The notes: a model not told the origin generated them from the sequence alone. Counted from the first letter of the stretch, positions 25,931-35,879 are shown. The stretch: 64,000 nt of DNA from Klebsiella spallanzanii (GCF_902158555.1 NZ_CABGGS010000044.1:1-64000); one strand, 5' to 3'. Numbers and translations are program-made.

Positions 25931-25956
25931 GCCGAGGGAAAACCTTCGGCTTTTTT
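25931..25956 (+). terminator. Terminator of plaP
   Basis: GCCGAGGG pairs with CCTTCGGC around AAAA (one G-T pair), followed by TTTTTT. Confidence 0.85.
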
Positions 25957-25976
25957 GTGTCCGGCATTCGCTGATT

Positions 25977-26060
25977 CCCCGGTGGCGGCTGTCGCCTTAC
26001 CGGGGCTACGGGTTTCTACGATCTGGTAGCCCGGACAGATGCGCAGCATCGCCTCCGGGA
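25977..26060. repeat. REP/BIME-type extragenic palindrome 1
   Basis: Two inverted copies of a GC-rich palindromic unit (CCCCGGTGGCG... and TAGCCCGGACAGATGCGCAG ending GCCTCCGGG) fill the gap between plaP and the ArsR-type gene. The same units recur at 28745-28829 and 36690-36770. They are typical enterobacterial REP elements at 3' ends of transcription units. Confidence 0.8.
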
Positions 26061-26083
26061 GATACGGCAGAAATGGGGACGGT

Positions 26084-26395
26084 CTACTTCTCTTGCTGCA
26101 TCACCTTAAGCAGCGTATCCAGCAATCCAGGAAAGCGCGCGTCTAAATCTTCCCGGCGCAGCGAAATCAAATTCTCCCGCCCCTGAGGCCGTTGCCAAAT
26201 CACGCCGCTATCGCGCAGGACGCGCCAGTGATGGGTCATGGTCGACTTGGCCACATCTTCATGGCGTAGGGCGTTACAGCTTTGCTCGCTGCCGTCGGCA
26301 AGAATGCGAATTATCTCAAGCCGTAGCGGGTTACCGAGGGCGAAAAGGACATTTTCGAGGCGAATTTGTTCACGTTCGGGGTGATTGGCGATCAT
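26084..26395 (-). CDS. ArsR-type winged-helix regulator
   Basis: A 103-residue regulator with the ArsR-like layout: ALGNPLRLEIIRILADG, then a recognition helix region STMTHHWRVLRDSGVI and a wing (GRENLISLRREDL). The single Cys in EQSCNALRHE makes a classic metal-binding ArsR site unlikely. ATG 26395 is chosen because AGGA lies just upstream; an upstream in-frame start would run into the divergent promoter region. It faces the EF-G paralogue across 238 bases and is the obvious candidate to control it. Ligand unknown. Confidence 0.82.
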   Translation of the reverse strand: MIANHPEREQIRLENVLFALGNPLRLEIIRILADGSEQSCNALRHEDVAKSTMTHHWRVLRDSGVIWQRPQGRENLISLRREDLDARFPGLLDTLLKVMQQEK

Positions 26396-26633
26396 ACTAT
26401 TCCTGTGTCGGCGGTTGCGCTGCCTTACGAGCAGCGGCCCGTATCGGCGGCTGGCCGATAATATACCCAAACTGCTTTTTTAAAGCCACGCGCGTCGTCG
26501 CAGCTTCACCGATAGTAACGATAGCAAAAATAGTTCGAATATACTCGTACAGTTGTACTATGATAGATGGCGTTAAATGAATCGCGGCCAATTCCGGCCG
26601 CTTACTGACAGTCAAAATGACTAAGGACGCATC

Positions 26634-28736
26634 ATGCCCCGACCCATCCCCCTCGAACGTTATCGCAACATCGGTATCTCCGCGCATATCGATGCCGGCA
26701 AAACCACCACCACCGAGCGCATCCTGTTTTATACCGGGATGAGCCACAAGCTGGGGGAAGTACACGATGGCGCGGCAACCACCGACTGGATGGCGCAGGA
26801 GCAGGAGCGCGGGATAACCATTACTTCTGCGGCGGTGAGCTGCTTCTGGCCCGGCATGGACCGTAGCTTTGAGCCGCATCGAATTAACATTATCGACACC
26901 CCCGGGCACGTGGATTTCACCATCGAAGTGGAACGATCCATGCGAGTACTGGACGGCGCGGTGATGGTTTACGACTCCGTCGGCGGCGTACAGCCGCAAT
27001 CGGAAACCGTCTGGCGGCAGGCAAATAAATACCATGTCCCGCGGCTGGCCTTCGTTAACAAGATGGACCGCCCCGGCGCGGATTTCTTCCGCGTGGTGCA
27101 GATGATGACCGACCGCCTGAAGGCGAACCCGGTGCCTGTGGTTATTCCTGTTGGCGCGGAAGAGCACTTCACCGGTGTGGTGGATCTTATCAAGATGCGC
27201 GCCATTTTGTGGGATGACTCCACTCAGGGTATGACCTTCAGCTATGTGCCGGTGCCGGACGATCTTGTGGATACCGCCCGCTTGTGGCGAGAAAAAATGG
27301 TCTCTGCGGCGGCGGAAGCCAGCGACGAACTGATGGATAAATATCTGGAAACCGGTGATTTGAGCGAGGCGGAAATCGTCGCCGGGCTGCGTCAGCGCAC
27401 CGTGAAAGGCGAAATTCAGGCGGTACTGTGCGGTAGCGCGTTTAAAAACAAAGGCGTACAGCGGATGCTTGATGCGGTGGTTGAGCTGATGCCATCGCCG
27501 CTGGATATTCCGGCGATTCAGGGCGTTGATGAGAAAGAGCAGCCCGCCGAACGTCACCCGAGCGACGACGAGCCGTTCTCGGCGCTGGCCTTCAAGCTGA
27601 TGACCGACCCCTACGTCGGACAGCTGACCTTTATCCGCGTCTATTCCGGAACCTTGAAAAAAGGCGATGCGGTGTGGAACCCGGTCAAAGGCAAGAAAGA
27701 GCGCATCGGGCGTATCGTACTGATGCAGGCCAACGATCGCCACGAGGTGGACGAGCTGCACGCCGGGGATATTGCCGCCTGCGTCGGTCTGAAGGATGTC
27801 ACTACCGGCGACACGTTGTGCGACCCGGATGCGGTGATTACCCTTGAGCGGATGGAGTTTCCGGAACCGGTGATTTCGCTGGCGATTGAACCGAAAACCA
27901 AAGCCGATCAGGAGAAAATGGGGATCGCCCTGCAGCGGCTGGCGGCGGAGGATCCGTCGTTTCGTCTGCATACTGACGAAGAGTCCGGCCAGACGATTAT
28001 TTCCGGCATGGGCGAGCTGCATCTGGAGATCATCGTCGATCGCATGAAACGTGAGTTTGGCGTTGAGGCGAATATCGGCCGTCCACAGGTAACTTATCGC
28101 GAGACGATCCGCAAAACGGTGAAAGAGGTGGAAGGCAAGTTCGTCCGCCAGTCCGGTGGGAAAGGGCAGTACGGTCATGTGGTATTAACCCTTGAGCCGC
28201 TGGAACCGGGGAGCGGTTTCGTGTTTGAAGACGCCACCAAAGGCGGCGTGGTGCCGCGCGAGTACATCCCTTCAGTGGAAAAAGGGCTGCGCGAAGCGAT
28301 GGGTACCGGCGTGCTGGCGGGCTATCCGGTGGTGGATATCAAAGCGACTCTGACGTTTGGTTCTTATCACGACGTTGACTCCTCGGAGATGGCTTTCCGC
28401 ATGGCGGCGATATTCGGCTTCAAGGAAGGGGCGCGCAGAGCGGATCCGGTGATCCTTGAGCCGGTAATGCATGTTGAAGTGGAAACGCCGGAAGAGTACG
28501 CCGGTAACATTATGGGCGATCTCTCTTCTCGTCGCGGAATGGTGCAGGGGATGGAGGAGCGCTTCGGCAGCCAGATTATCCGCACCGACGTGCCGCTGGC
28601 CGAAATGTTTGGCTATGCCACCACGCTACGTTCGATGTCTCAGGGCCGGGCGACCTACAGTATGGAATTTCACCACTACGCTGAAGCCCCGCGCAACGTG
28701 GCTGAGGCGATTATCGCCAGCCGCGCCAAAGGCTAA
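26634..28736 (+). CDS. Elongation factor G paralogue (second FusA)
   Basis: Translational GTPase of 700 residues, spanning all EF-G domains. GTP motifs are [10 protein letters not shown] (G1), DTPGHVDF (G3) and NKMD (G4); domain IV shows [10 protein letters not shown] and the C-terminus [15 protein letters not shown]. It differs from the housekeeping enterobacterial FusA (about 704 residues in the str operon) at many positions, so it is an accessory copy, not the str-operon gene. It is monocistronic, divergent from the ArsR-type regulator and followed by a REP element. Possible roles, by analogy to other EF-G duplicates, are translocation, recycling or stress-specific translation; none is shown by sequence. 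Confidence 0.9.
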   Translation: MPRPIPLERYRNIGISAHIDAGKTTTTERILFYTGMSHKLGEVHDGAATTDWMAQEQERGITITSAAVSCFWPGMDRSFEPHRINIIDTPGHVDFTIEVERSMRVLDGAVMVYDSVGGVQPQSETVWRQANKYHVPRLAFVNKMDRPGADFFRVVQMMTDRLKANPVPVVIPVGAEEHFTGVVDLIKMRAILWDDSTQGMTFSYVPVPDDLVDTARLWREKMVSAAAEASDELMDKYLETGDLSEAEIVAGLRQRTVKGEIQAVLCGSAFKNKGVQRMLDAVVELMPSPLDIPAIQGVDEKEQPAERHPSDDEPFSALAFKLMTDPYVGQLTFIRVYSGTLKKGDAVWNPVKGKKERIGRIVLMQANDRHEVDELHAGDIAACVGLKDVTTGDTLCDPDAVITLERMEFPEPVISLAIEPKTKADQEKMGIALQRLAAEDPSFRLHTDEESGQTIISGMGELHLEIIVDRMKREFGVEANIGRPQVTYRETIRKTVKEVEGKFVRQSGGKGQYGHVVLTLEPLEPGSGFVFEDATKGGVVPREYIPSVEKGLREAMGTGVLAGYPVVDIKATLTFGSYHDVDSSEMAFRMAAIFGFKEGARRADPVILEPVMHVEVETPEEYAGNIMGDLSSRRGMVQGMEERFGSQIIRTDVPLAEMFGYATTLRSMSQGRATYSMEFHHYAEAPRNVAEAIIASRAKG

Positions 28737-28744
28737 GCAACCTT

Positions 28745-28829
28745 CCCGGAGGCGATGCTGCGCATCTGTCCGGGCTACCATCTATCAGACGAGTAGCCCG
28801 GACAGGCGCGTCAAGCGCCGCCTCCGGGA
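28745..28829. repeat. REP/BIME-type extragenic palindrome 2
   Basis: A pair of inverted REP units (CCCGGAGGCGATGCTGCGCA... and TAGCCCGGACAGGCGCG... ending CCGCCTCCGGG) lies between the convergent EF-G paralogue and sbcB genes. Confidence 0.82.
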
Positions 28830-28840
28830 ATTTCTCCCAA

Positions 28841-30265
28841 TCAAACAATCTCCTGCGCGTACTGCCACAGCGCCTTCAACTGCGCCAGCTTCTCTTTATC
28901 ATCCGCATACTGCTGATACAGCATCTGCAGCTCATCGGCGTAGGCCTGCAAAAACTCCGGTGTAAATACCTGACGACGATGCTCCAGCCAGCGCTGCTGC
29001 TCGGCTTCATCGAGAGTGCCGGGAAAATTGCGCGCACGATAGTTAAACAGCAGGCGCTCAATGCGCTTATCGGCAAAGGTAATATCCAGCGCTGGCAGAT
29101 TACGCGGCTCGGTTTCGAGCACGATTTTCATCGCTGCGCGATCGGCATCGCTAAAAAAGCCGTTATAGAGCTGCGCATCGACGTTTTCAGACGGCACAAA
29201 AGGCTCTGCTTCGGCAAAAATCGCCACCACTTTTTCGCGTACCTGTGGATTGGCCCGCAGCCGCTGGGCGTTATCCAGACAGCGCTGAATATTGATGCCC
29301 AACCGGTCGGCATCCTGCGGGCGTAAAGTGTTTTGCTGCGCCAGCACCGGGCACTTATTGAGATGCACCAGCTTAATCGGTACTGCGGCCAGGTCGCCCA
29401 GCTCGCTTTTCGGCGTATACAGCCGCTCGCGCAGGGTATCGGCATCCAGATCCAGCAGGGGAGCGATATCTCCGGCCAGGTCGACCATAATCACCGCGTT
29501 GCGGTTATCCGGGTGCCACGCCAGCGGGGCCACCAGGCTGGTATTGCCGCGCGCCGCGCCGAACATGCCGGAAACATGCACCAGCGGTTTGATCTGCGGC
29601 ACGTCAATCAGCGTCGCCAGCTTGCGCTTATTGCGGTGGGCATAAAGATAGTCGAACAAGCGCGGCTGCTGGGTTTTGACCAGTTTCGCCATCGCAATAG
29701 TGGCGTAAACGTCGGCCATCGCATCGTGAGCATTGCTGTGCTCGATTCCGTTGGCGACGGTCAGATGCTCCAGGCGGAAGCTTGGCAGACCATCTTCATT
29801 TTCCGGCCAGTTGATCCCCTCCGGGCGCAGCGCATAGCAGGCGCGCATCACGTCCAGCAGATCCCAACGAGAATTGTCGTGCTGCCAGCTCCAGGCGTAA
29901 GGATCGTAAAAATTGCGATAGAAGATGTTACGTGTCACTTCGTCATCGAAGCGCACGTTGTTATAACCGACGATACAGGTTTTCGGCACCGTGAACAGAT
30001 CGTGAATGCGGCGGGCAAAGGCGGCTTCGTTGTCACCCTTAGCGATAGCTTCCTGCGGCGTTATTCCGGTTATCATCACCGCCTGCGGCTGAGGCAGATA
30101 GTCATCGGCAAGCTTGCAGTAAAATACTTCAGGTTCACCGACAACGTTCAGATCTTCATCGGTGCGAATGGCGGCAAACTGAGACGGTCGGTCGAGCGAA
30201 GGACTGGTACCGAAGGTCTCGTAATCGTGAAACAAAAATCCGGGCTGGTTGGCGCTATCTTGCAT
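28841..30265 (-). CDS. sbcB: Exodeoxyribonuclease I SbcB
   Basis: Processive 3'-5' single-strand DNA exonuclease (ExoI) that works in recombination and mismatch repair and interacts with SSB. 474 residues. The N-terminal DEDD nuclease starts with FLFHDYETFGTSPSLDRPSQ, where D and E of DYE bind metal; a further acidic site is in GYNNVRFDDEVTRN. The SH3-like and helical C-terminal domains are present. Divergent from dacD, as in E. coli. Confidence 0.96.
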   Translation of the reverse strand: MQDSANQPGFLFHDYETFGTSPSLDRPSQFAAIRTDEDLNVVGEPEVFYCKLADDYLPQPQAVMITGITPQEAIAKGDNEAAFARRIHDLFTVPKTCIVGYNNVRFDDEVTRNIFYRNFYDPYAWSWQHDNSRWDLLDVMRACYALRPEGINWPENEDGLPSFRLEHLTVANGIEHSNAHDAMADVYATIAMAKLVKTQQPRLFDYLYAHRNKRKLATLIDVPQIKPLVHVSGMFGAARGNTSLVAPLAWHPDNRNAVIMVDLAGDIAPLLDLDADTLRERLYTPKSELGDLAAVPIKLVHLNKCPVLAQQNTLRPQDADRLGINIQRCLDNAQRLRANPQVREKVVAIFAEAEPFVPSENVDAQLYNGFFSDADRAAMKIVLETEPRNLPALDITFADKRIERLLFNYRARNFPGTLDEAEQQRWLEHRRQVFTPEFLQAYADELQMLYQQYADDKEKLAQLKALWQYAQEIV

Positions 30266-30439
30266 AATCTGTTCATTATCCCTGGTGGCGAGCAGCCATC
30301 ATGGTAAACGATTTGCCTGGGCATCAGAAGGGAATCGGCCCCACTTGTCGCCGTCGGTGTCATATTTTCTTGCAATTAAACCCTGATATGAAACGAGAAG
30401 TTCCGTAAAAAGGACGGCGAATCTGTCAATTTAGAGGAT

Positions 30440-31612
30440 ATGCCGTTGAAAGGCCGTTTGTTTATTGCTGTAACTTTGCTCGCTGCGAGCGTTTCCTGCG
30501 CATTTGCCGCCAATGATTTTCCCGTCAACGTGACGCCGCCTTCCATTCAGGCCGGTTCCTGGGTCCTGATGGATTATACCACCGGCCAGATCCTGACCGC
30601 CGGTAACGAACATCAACAGCGTAATCCCGCCAGCCTGACCAAACTGATGACCGGCTACGTGGTTGACCGCGCGATCGACAGCCACCGCATCACCTTCGAC
30701 GATATCGTCACGGTGGGCAAAGACGCCTGGGCACAGGGTAACCCGGTATTTAATGGATCTTCGCTGATGTTCCTGAAGCCCGGCGACCGGGTCAGCGTGC
30801 GTGATTTAAGCCGCGGGCTGATCGTTGATTCTGGCAACGATGCCTGCGTAGCGCTGGCGGACTACGTTGCGGGCGGTCAGCCGCAGTTTGTTGCGCTGAT
30901 GAACAGCTACGTGGAAAAACTGCATTTAAAGGATACCCATTTCGAAACCGTTCACGGCCTGGACGCGCCGGGGCAACACAGTTCGGCCTACGACCTGGCC
31001 GTGCTCTCACGGGCGATTATTCACGGCGAGCCGGACGTATATCATATGTATAGCCAGAAAAGCCTGACCTGGAACGGCATCACCCAGCAGAACCGCAACG
31101 GCCTGCTGTGGGATAAAACCATGAACGTTGATGGCCTGAAAACCGGCCATACTTCCGGGGCTGGATTTAATCTGATCGCCTCGGCGGTAGACGGCCAGCG
31201 TCGGCTGATTGCGGTGGTGATGGGGGCCGAAAGCCCGAAAGGACGTGAACAGCAGGCGGCGAAGCTGTTGCACTGGGGCCAGCAAAACTTCGATACCGTC
31301 CAGGTTTTGCAGGATGGCAAGCAGGTCGGGATTGAGCGCATCTGGTATGGCGATAAGGAGCAGATTAAGCTGGGCACCGATCAGGATTTCTGGTTAGCGC
31401 TACCGAAGTCGGAGGTTTCGCGCATCAAAGCAAAATATGTGCTGAATAACAAAGTGCTGGAAGCACCTATTGCCGCCCATCAGCGGGTCGGTGAAATCTC
31501 GCTTTATGATGGTGATAAAGTGGTGGCCCACTGGCCGCTGGTGACGCTGGAAAGCGTCGGCAAGGGCGGTGTTTTCTCACGTTTTAGCGATTATTTGCAT
31601 CAGAAACTGTAA
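30440..31612 (+). CDS. dacD: D-alanyl-D-alanine carboxypeptidase DacD (PBP6b)
   Basis: Low-molecular-weight penicillin-binding protein that trims the terminal D-Ala from peptidoglycan pentapeptides in the periplasm. 390 residues: signal peptide (about 1-24), acyl-serine motif SLTK (Ser65), SGN near 132, KTG near 234, and a C-terminal beta domain ending in an amphipathic membrane anchor (FSRFSDYLHQKL). Preceded by AGAGGAT. Very close in sequence to E. coli DacD. A strong hairpin follows at 31619. Confidence 0.95.
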   Translation: MPLKGRLFIAVTLLAASVSCAFAANDFPVNVTPPSIQAGSWVLMDYTTGQILTAGNEHQQRNPASLTKLMTGYVVDRAIDSHRITFDDIVTVGKDAWAQGNPVFNGSSLMFLKPGDRVSVRDLSRGLIVDSGNDACVALADYVAGGQPQFVALMNSYVEKLHLKDTHFETVHGLDAPGQHSSAYDLAVLSRAIIHGEPDVYHMYSQKSLTWNGITQQNRNGLLWDKTMNVDGLKTGHTSGAGFNLIASAVDGQRRLIAVVMGAESPKGREQQAAKLLHWGQQNFDTVQVLQDGKQVGIERIWYGDKEQIKLGTDQDFWLALPKSEVSRIKAKYVLNNKVLEAPIAAHQRVGEISLYDGDKVVAHWPLVTLESVGKGGVFSRFSDYLHQKL

Positions 31613-31618
31613 CTCTCC

Positions 31619-31641
31619 TGCCGCTCCGTTCTGGAGCGGCA
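31619..31641 (+). terminator. Hairpin after dacD
   Basis: TGCCGCTCC pairs perfectly with GGAGCGGCA around a 5-base loop, seven bases after the dacD stop codon. No T run follows, so termination strength is uncertain. Confidence 0.5.
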
Positions 31642-31767
31642 TCTCGTAGCTGTTTGATTATTATGCCACTTCGGTTGGTGCTTCGTTTAGTTTCAATCCA
31701 TTACCTTACCCGGTCACCGTTCAGGAAATAGCCTGTCGCTTTTGCGCCCAAAAATGGAGCTGGGAAG

Positions 31768-33204
31768 ATGAAATATTTCGCGCGTAGTGCGCTTTCTCTG
31801 GGATTGTTCGCCGTTTTTAGCACCTCTTGCTTTGCCTCTGGCCTGGTTCTGGCCGATAACGAATTTCGCAATGATTTAGCCTGGTTATCCGACCGCGGAA
31901 CCCTCTCTTTAAGCTTGTCGACCTGGCCTTTGAGCGAGGAGGAGATTAACCGGGCGCTGGCTAACGCTCATCCGACAACATCCGCAGAGCGGGTGGTACT
32001 GAGTCGGGTGAATGAACGATTAAGATCGCTCAAAGCCGACGTGCGCCTCACCGGCTATAGCTCCACTGATAAGCCGGGAACCCCACAGGGTTTTGCCCAA
32101 TCTTATCCTGCCGATCAGGCCCTTTCTCTCGCACTGAATAACAGCGGTGAATGGTGGGATCTGCACTTACAGGGCAACGTTGAAGGGGACAAGCGTATCA
32201 GCAACGGTTCTAACGTTAACGCCAACGGCGCATACGGTGCGGTAAAACTGTGGAACCAGTGGCTGGCGTTCGGGCAGATCCCGCAGTGGTGGGGGCCGGG
32301 CTATGAGGGCAGCCTGATTCGTTCCGATGCCGCGCGACCGATGACCGGTTTTCTGCTACAGCGTGCCGAGCAGAGCGCACCGGAGACGTCATGGCTAAGC
32401 TGGATTGGTCCGTGGCAGTATCAACTTTCCGCCAGCCAGATGAACCAGTATGCCGCCGTACCGCATACCAAAATATTCGGCGGTCGCCTGACGTTTTCAC
32501 CGTTGACCTCTCTGGAGCTGGGTGCTTCGCGCATTATGCAGTGGGGAGGAGAAGGGCGACCTTCCTCGTTCAGCAGCTTCTGGGACGGTATCACCGGCAA
32601 TGACAACACCGGCGAATCGGCCGAGGATCCCGGCAACCAGCTGGCAGGTTTCGATTTTAAACTGAAGCTTCAGCCAACTTTGGGCTGGCCGGTGAGTATT
32701 TACGGTCAGATGATCGGCGAAGATGAAGCCGGGTATTTGCCCTCGGCGCATCTCTATCTTGGCGGCGTGGAAGGGCATCATCAGTGGAACAGCAATGCGG
32801 TCAACTGGTACCTGGAAGCCCACGATACCCGCTCGAATATGGGGCGTACCAACTACATCTATAACCACTTTATTTACAAAGATGGCTACTACCAGCAGGG
32901 TTATCCGCTGGGCGATGCGATGGGCGGCGATGGGCGTCTGTATGCCGGTAAGGTGGAGCTGGTGACCGAGGAGAACCAGCGCTGGAGCGCGCGTCTGGTG
33001 TACGCCGAGGTGAACCCGAAAAACCAGCGGATTAATAAAGCCTTCCCGCGCGCCGACACGCTCAAAGGCGTACAGCTGGGCTGGAGCGGTGACGTGATGC
33101 CGACGGTTCGTCTGAATACCTCCCTTTGGTACACCGATGCTAATCACAGCGCCAGCGATGATCTTGGCGCCAGTATCGGTGTTGAGCTGCCGTTCAATTT
33201 ATAA
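31768..33204 (+). CDS. Wzi-family outer-membrane protein (capsule surface-assembly type) outside the capsule locus
   Basis: 478 residues with a signal peptide cut after about CFA (residue 23) and alternating beta-barrel strands ending in PFNL, an aromatic-terminated outer-membrane barrel. It closely follows Klebsiella Wzi: GLVLADNEFRNDLAWLSDRG, GQIPQWWGPGYEGSLIRSDA, RIMQWGGEGRPSSF and YLEAHDTRSNMGRTNY are Wzi hallmarks. Wzi is the outer-membrane lectin that anchors group 1 capsule to the cell surface, normally encoded in the cps locus after galF. This copy sits between dacD and sbmC with its own start signal, so it is a paralogue or a relocated gene. It could bind capsule, colanic acid or another glycan (inference). 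Confidence 0.9.
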   Translation: MKYFARSALSLGLFAVFSTSCFASGLVLADNEFRNDLAWLSDRGTLSLSLSTWPLSEEEINRALANAHPTTSAERVVLSRVNERLRSLKADVRLTGYSSTDKPGTPQGFAQSYPADQALSLALNNSGEWWDLHLQGNVEGDKRISNGSNVNANGAYGAVKLWNQWLAFGQIPQWWGPGYEGSLIRSDAARPMTGFLLQRAEQSAPETSWLSWIGPWQYQLSASQMNQYAAVPHTKIFGGRLTFSPLTSLELGASRIMQWGGEGRPSSFSSFWDGITGNDNTGESAEDPGNQLAGFDFKLKLQPTLGWPVSIYGQMIGEDEAGYLPSAHLYLGGVEGHHQWNSNAVNWYLEAHDTRSNMGRTNYIYNHFIYKDGYYQQGYPLGDAMGGDGRLYAGKVELVTEENQRWSARLVYAEVNPKNQRINKAFPRADTLKGVQLGWSGDVMPTVRLNTSLWYTDANHSASDDLGASIGVELPFNL

Positions 33205-33288
33205 TCGATTTATGGCTGGCTTTTAGGCTTTTTCACGCGCGATTTTGTGAATAACCGCACATACTATGGGTGATAGTACTGTTAGATT

Positions 33289-33308
33289 ATATGTATATCT
33301 ATACAGTA
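33289..33308 (+). promoter_or_regulatory. LexA box upstream of sbmC
   Basis: The 20-mer has an intact right half-site (ACAG, then TA) and a left half-site ATGT instead of CTGT with the right 8-base AT-rich spacer. It lies 22 bases upstream of the sbmC ATG. E. coli sbmC is a known SOS gene. Confidence 0.7.
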
Positions 33309-33330
33309 TTTTATCAACGATGGAGGTAGC

Positions 33331-33804
33331 ATGGACTATAACGTTAAATCCGTGGGCAAAAGAAAGATCGCTGGGTTTCATCTGGTCGGTCCCTGGGAAC
33401 AAACGGTAAAGCAGGGCTTTGAACAGCTGATGATGTGGGTTGATAACAGCCAGGTTCCGGCGCAGGAGTGGGTTGCTGTCTATTACGATAACCCTGATGA
33501 AGTCCCGGCGGAAAAACTGCGCTGCGATACTGCCGTCACGGTGGCGGAAGGCTATGAGCTCCCCGCTAACAGCGAAGGTGTGATGATGACTGAAATCGCC
33601 GCCGGAGATTATGCTGTCGCCCGCGCCAGAGTCGAAAATTTTGATTTCAAGACGCCGTGGTGTCAGTTCTTCGATAGCCTGATGCAAAGCAAAGAGTATC
33701 AGATGACGATGGACCCCTGTTTTGAAGTCTATCTTAACGACGGTGATAAGGATGGCTACTGGGATATCGAGATGTACATTGCAGTCGAGCCTTCGGTGAA
33801 TTAA
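33331..33804 (+). CDS. sbmC: DNA gyrase inhibitor SbmC (GyrI)
   Basis: 157-residue GyrI-like small-molecule-binding fold protein that protects gyrase from microcin B17 and quinolones and can inhibit supercoiling. Signature segments [20 protein letters not shown] and [12 protein letters not shown] match E. coli SbmC closely. GGAGG lies 6 bases before ATG 33331, and a LexA box lies just upstream, so SOS induction is expected. Confidence 0.94.
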   Translation: MDYNVKSVGKRKIAGFHLVGPWEQTVKQGFEQLMMWVDNSQVPAQEWVAVYYDNPDEVPAEKLRCDTAVTVAEGYELPANSEGVMMTEIAAGDYAVARARVENFDFKTPWCQFFDSLMQSKEYQMTMDPCFEVYLNDGDKDGYWDIEMYIAVEPSVN

Positions 33805-33902
33805 GGCTTTGTCCCCTCAGTGGACAAGGTTTCTTACATTCGCGTGATGCTTGCGGCGAAAAAGCAGTTACAATTGGCGTTTTCGTTGTGTCGGAGTCGG
33901 TT

Positions 33903-34961
33903 GTGCGCGCGGATAAATCACTTAAGCCATTCGAAATTCGGCTGTATCGCCATTATCGCATCGTTCATGGCGTGCGAATCGCATTGGCCTTCGTGCTCAC
34001 CTTTATGCTGGTGCGCTTGTTGAATGTACCGGAAGGGACCTGGCCTCTTATCACCCTGGTGGTGGTGATGGGGCCAATCTCCTTCTGGGGGAACGTAGTG
34101 CCGCGTGCGTTTCAGCGCATTGGCGGCACCATTCTCGGTTCGGCCCTCGGGCTGGTGGCATTAAAGCTGGAGCTTATCTCTCTGCCGATCATGCTGCTGT
34201 GGTGCGCGGCAGCGATGTTCCTTTGCGGTTGGCTGGCGCTGGGTAAAAAGCCTTACCAGGCGCTGCTTATCGGTATTACGCTGGCGGTGGTGGTTGGTGC
34301 GCCTCCGGGGGATATGAATACCGCGCTCTGGCGAAGCGGCGACGTTATCTTTGGCTCTCTGCTGGCAATGCTGTTTACGGGTATCTGGCCGCAACGGGCG
34401 TTTCTGCACTGGCGCATCCAGATGGCAAGCTACGTCACTGCTTTCAACCGGCTTTATCAGGCCGGATTTTCGCCGAATCTCGTTGAACGCCCGCGTCTGG
34501 AGAAGCATCTGCAAAGGGTGCTCAACGACGTCGTCAAAATGCGTGGATTAATCACCCCGGCCAGCAAAGAAACGCATATCCAGAAATCCATCTTCGAGGC
34601 GATTCAGACCGTCAGCCGCAATCTGGTGTGTATGCTGGAGCTGCAAATCAATGCTTACTGGGCCTCAAGGCCTGGTCACTTCGTGATGCTTAATGCCCAT
34701 ACGCTACGCGAAACCCAGCAAATGACTCAACAAACTCTGCTGACCATTGCCCATGCCCTGTATGAGGGGAACCCACAGCCGATTCTTGCTAATAATGAAA
34801 AGCTGAACGAAATTGTTGCCGAACTGCGCCAGCTCATCAAAGAGCAGCAGGATGAGAATTTCTCCGAAACGCCGATCCATGGTTATGTCTGGCTAACTAT
34901 TGAGCTGGCGCGTCAGCTTGAACTGCTGTCGCATTTAATCTGCCGGGCATTGCGTAAATAA
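33903..34961 (+). CDS. yeeA: FUSC/ArAE-type inner-membrane protein YeeA
   Basis: 352-residue protein with about six N-terminal membrane segments (about residues 20-170) and a cytoplasmic helical C-terminal domain, the layout of the fusaric-acid-resistance/aromatic acid exporter family. GTG 33903 is chosen because GGAG is correctly spaced and the product then starts (M)RADKSLKPFE like E. coli YeeA and has its length. An upstream in-frame GTG (33888) is possible. Substrate unknown. Confidence 0.88.
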   Translation: MRADKSLKPFEIRLYRHYRIVHGVRIALAFVLTFMLVRLLNVPEGTWPLITLVVVMGPISFWGNVVPRAFQRIGGTILGSALGLVALKLELISLPIMLLWCAAAMFLCGWLALGKKPYQALLIGITLAVVVGAPPGDMNTALWRSGDVIFGSLLAMLFTGIWPQRAFLHWRIQMASYVTAFNRLYQAGFSPNLVERPRLEKHLQRVLNDVVKMRGLITPASKETHIQKSIFEAIQTVSRNLVCMLELQINAYWASRPGHFVMLNAHTLRETQQMTQQTLLTIAHALYEGNPQPILANNEKLNEIVAELRQLIKEQQDENFSETPIHGYVWLTIELARQLELLSHLICRALRK

Positions 34962-35129
34962 AGACCAGACACGCGGGGTTTTCCTATCGCTTGTTTCGAT
35001 TCAGCAGCGTTTAGGGTTATGATAGAGGCAAAGGAAAAACATTGTCATCAGCGGCTGCTAACAGTTATGTTAGCCCTATGTAGCAGTCGCTTTAGCGAAT
35101 CCGAATCTCAAATATTAGGGGTATTAAAA

Positions 35130-35465
35130 ATGGAAACAACTAAGCCTTCTTTCCAGGACGTACTGGAGTTTGTTCGTCTGTACCGTCGTAAGAACAAACT
35201 GCAGCGTGAAATTCAGGACGTTGAGAAAAAGATCCGTGATAACCAGAAGCGCGTACTGCTGCTGGACAACCTCAGCGATTACATCAAGCCGGGCATGAGC
35301 GTTGAAGCTATCCAGGGCATCATCGCCAGCATGAAGAGCGATTACGAAGACCGCGTTGATGATTACATCATCAAGAATGCCGAGATCTCCAAAGAGCGTC
35401 GCGACATCTCTAAAAAGCTGAAAGCGATGGGCGAAGCGAAAGTAGAAGATAAATCTGCCGAGTAA
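35130..35465 (+). CDS. tmaR: PTS system regulator TmaR (YeeX)
   Basis: A 111-residue, highly charged coiled-coil protein starting [20 protein letters not shown]. In E. coli TmaR clusters at the pole, binds phosphorylated PTS Enzyme I and controls its localisation and activity. ATG 35130 is chosen because it gives the E. coli N-terminus exactly; the longer upstream frame is untranslated leader. Followed by a terminator at 35480. Confidence 0.93.
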   Translation: METTKPSFQDVLEFVRLYRRKNKLQREIQDVEKKIRDNQKRVLLLDNLSDYIKPGMSVEAIQGIIASMKSDYEDRVDDYIIKNAEISKERRDISKKLKAMGEAKVEDKSAE

Positions 35466-35479
35466 TCCACGTTTTAGCG

Positions 35480-35506
35480 CTCCGGTGGCTCCCGCTGCCG
35501 GAGTTT
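35480..35506 (+). terminator. Terminator of tmaR
   Basis: CTCCGGTGGC pairs with GCTGCCGGAG (two wobble pairs) around TCCC, followed by TTTCTCC, 14 bases after the tmaR stop. Confidence 0.6.
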
Positions 35507-35657
35507 CTCCCCGGTTCCTGCACCATCTCGCAAATCTTGAGTAAAACAGTCCGTCTGACGCTGAATCTTTCCCCTGGAATTTGGTATACTTCCGCCGTAA
35601 ACATATTGATATCGGAAGGGTTTATCTCATGCTGTCCCTGCAACAGGTGCCGCCGCG

Positions 35658-35879
35658 ATGATACTGATTACCGGTGGTGCGCTTAGCGACCAACGGCGTA
35701 ATGCCGAATCTCTACTCAACTCTTTCGTTTCGGCTATTTACATCGCTACCTCCCGGATTTCCGACAACCAAATTGCCGTACGTATTCAACACCACCGCGA
35801 TACCCGGCTTGCCCACTGGCGTCTTGAAGAACGCTGCCAGTCTTTTTCCGCGCCACAGCAGCGTGGATACATCGGGTAA
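35658..35879 (+). pseudogene. cobU: Decayed cobU (adenosylcobinamide kinase/guanylyltransferase) remnant
   Basis: The frame starts MILITGGALSDQRRNAESLL and later reads YIATSRISDNQIAVRIQHHR, which lines up with the CobU N-terminus (E. coli has MILVTGGARSGKSRHAEAL). The P-loop GGARSGKS is destroyed, and the frame stops after 73 residues, while CobU needs about 180. Only about 56 bases then remain before cobS, so the C-terminal two thirds are deleted. CobU normally makes GDP-cobinamide for CobS. A functional copy may exist elsewhere, or the pathway step may be lost. Confidence 0.85.

Noticed and set aside
26397-28178. 593-codon open frame on the minus strand, antisense to the EF-G paralogue
   Set aside because: It mirrors the codon structure of the highly conserved EF-G gene, overlaps the ArsR-type gene at its 3' end and has no family signature; long antisense frames are common in GC-rich conserved genes.
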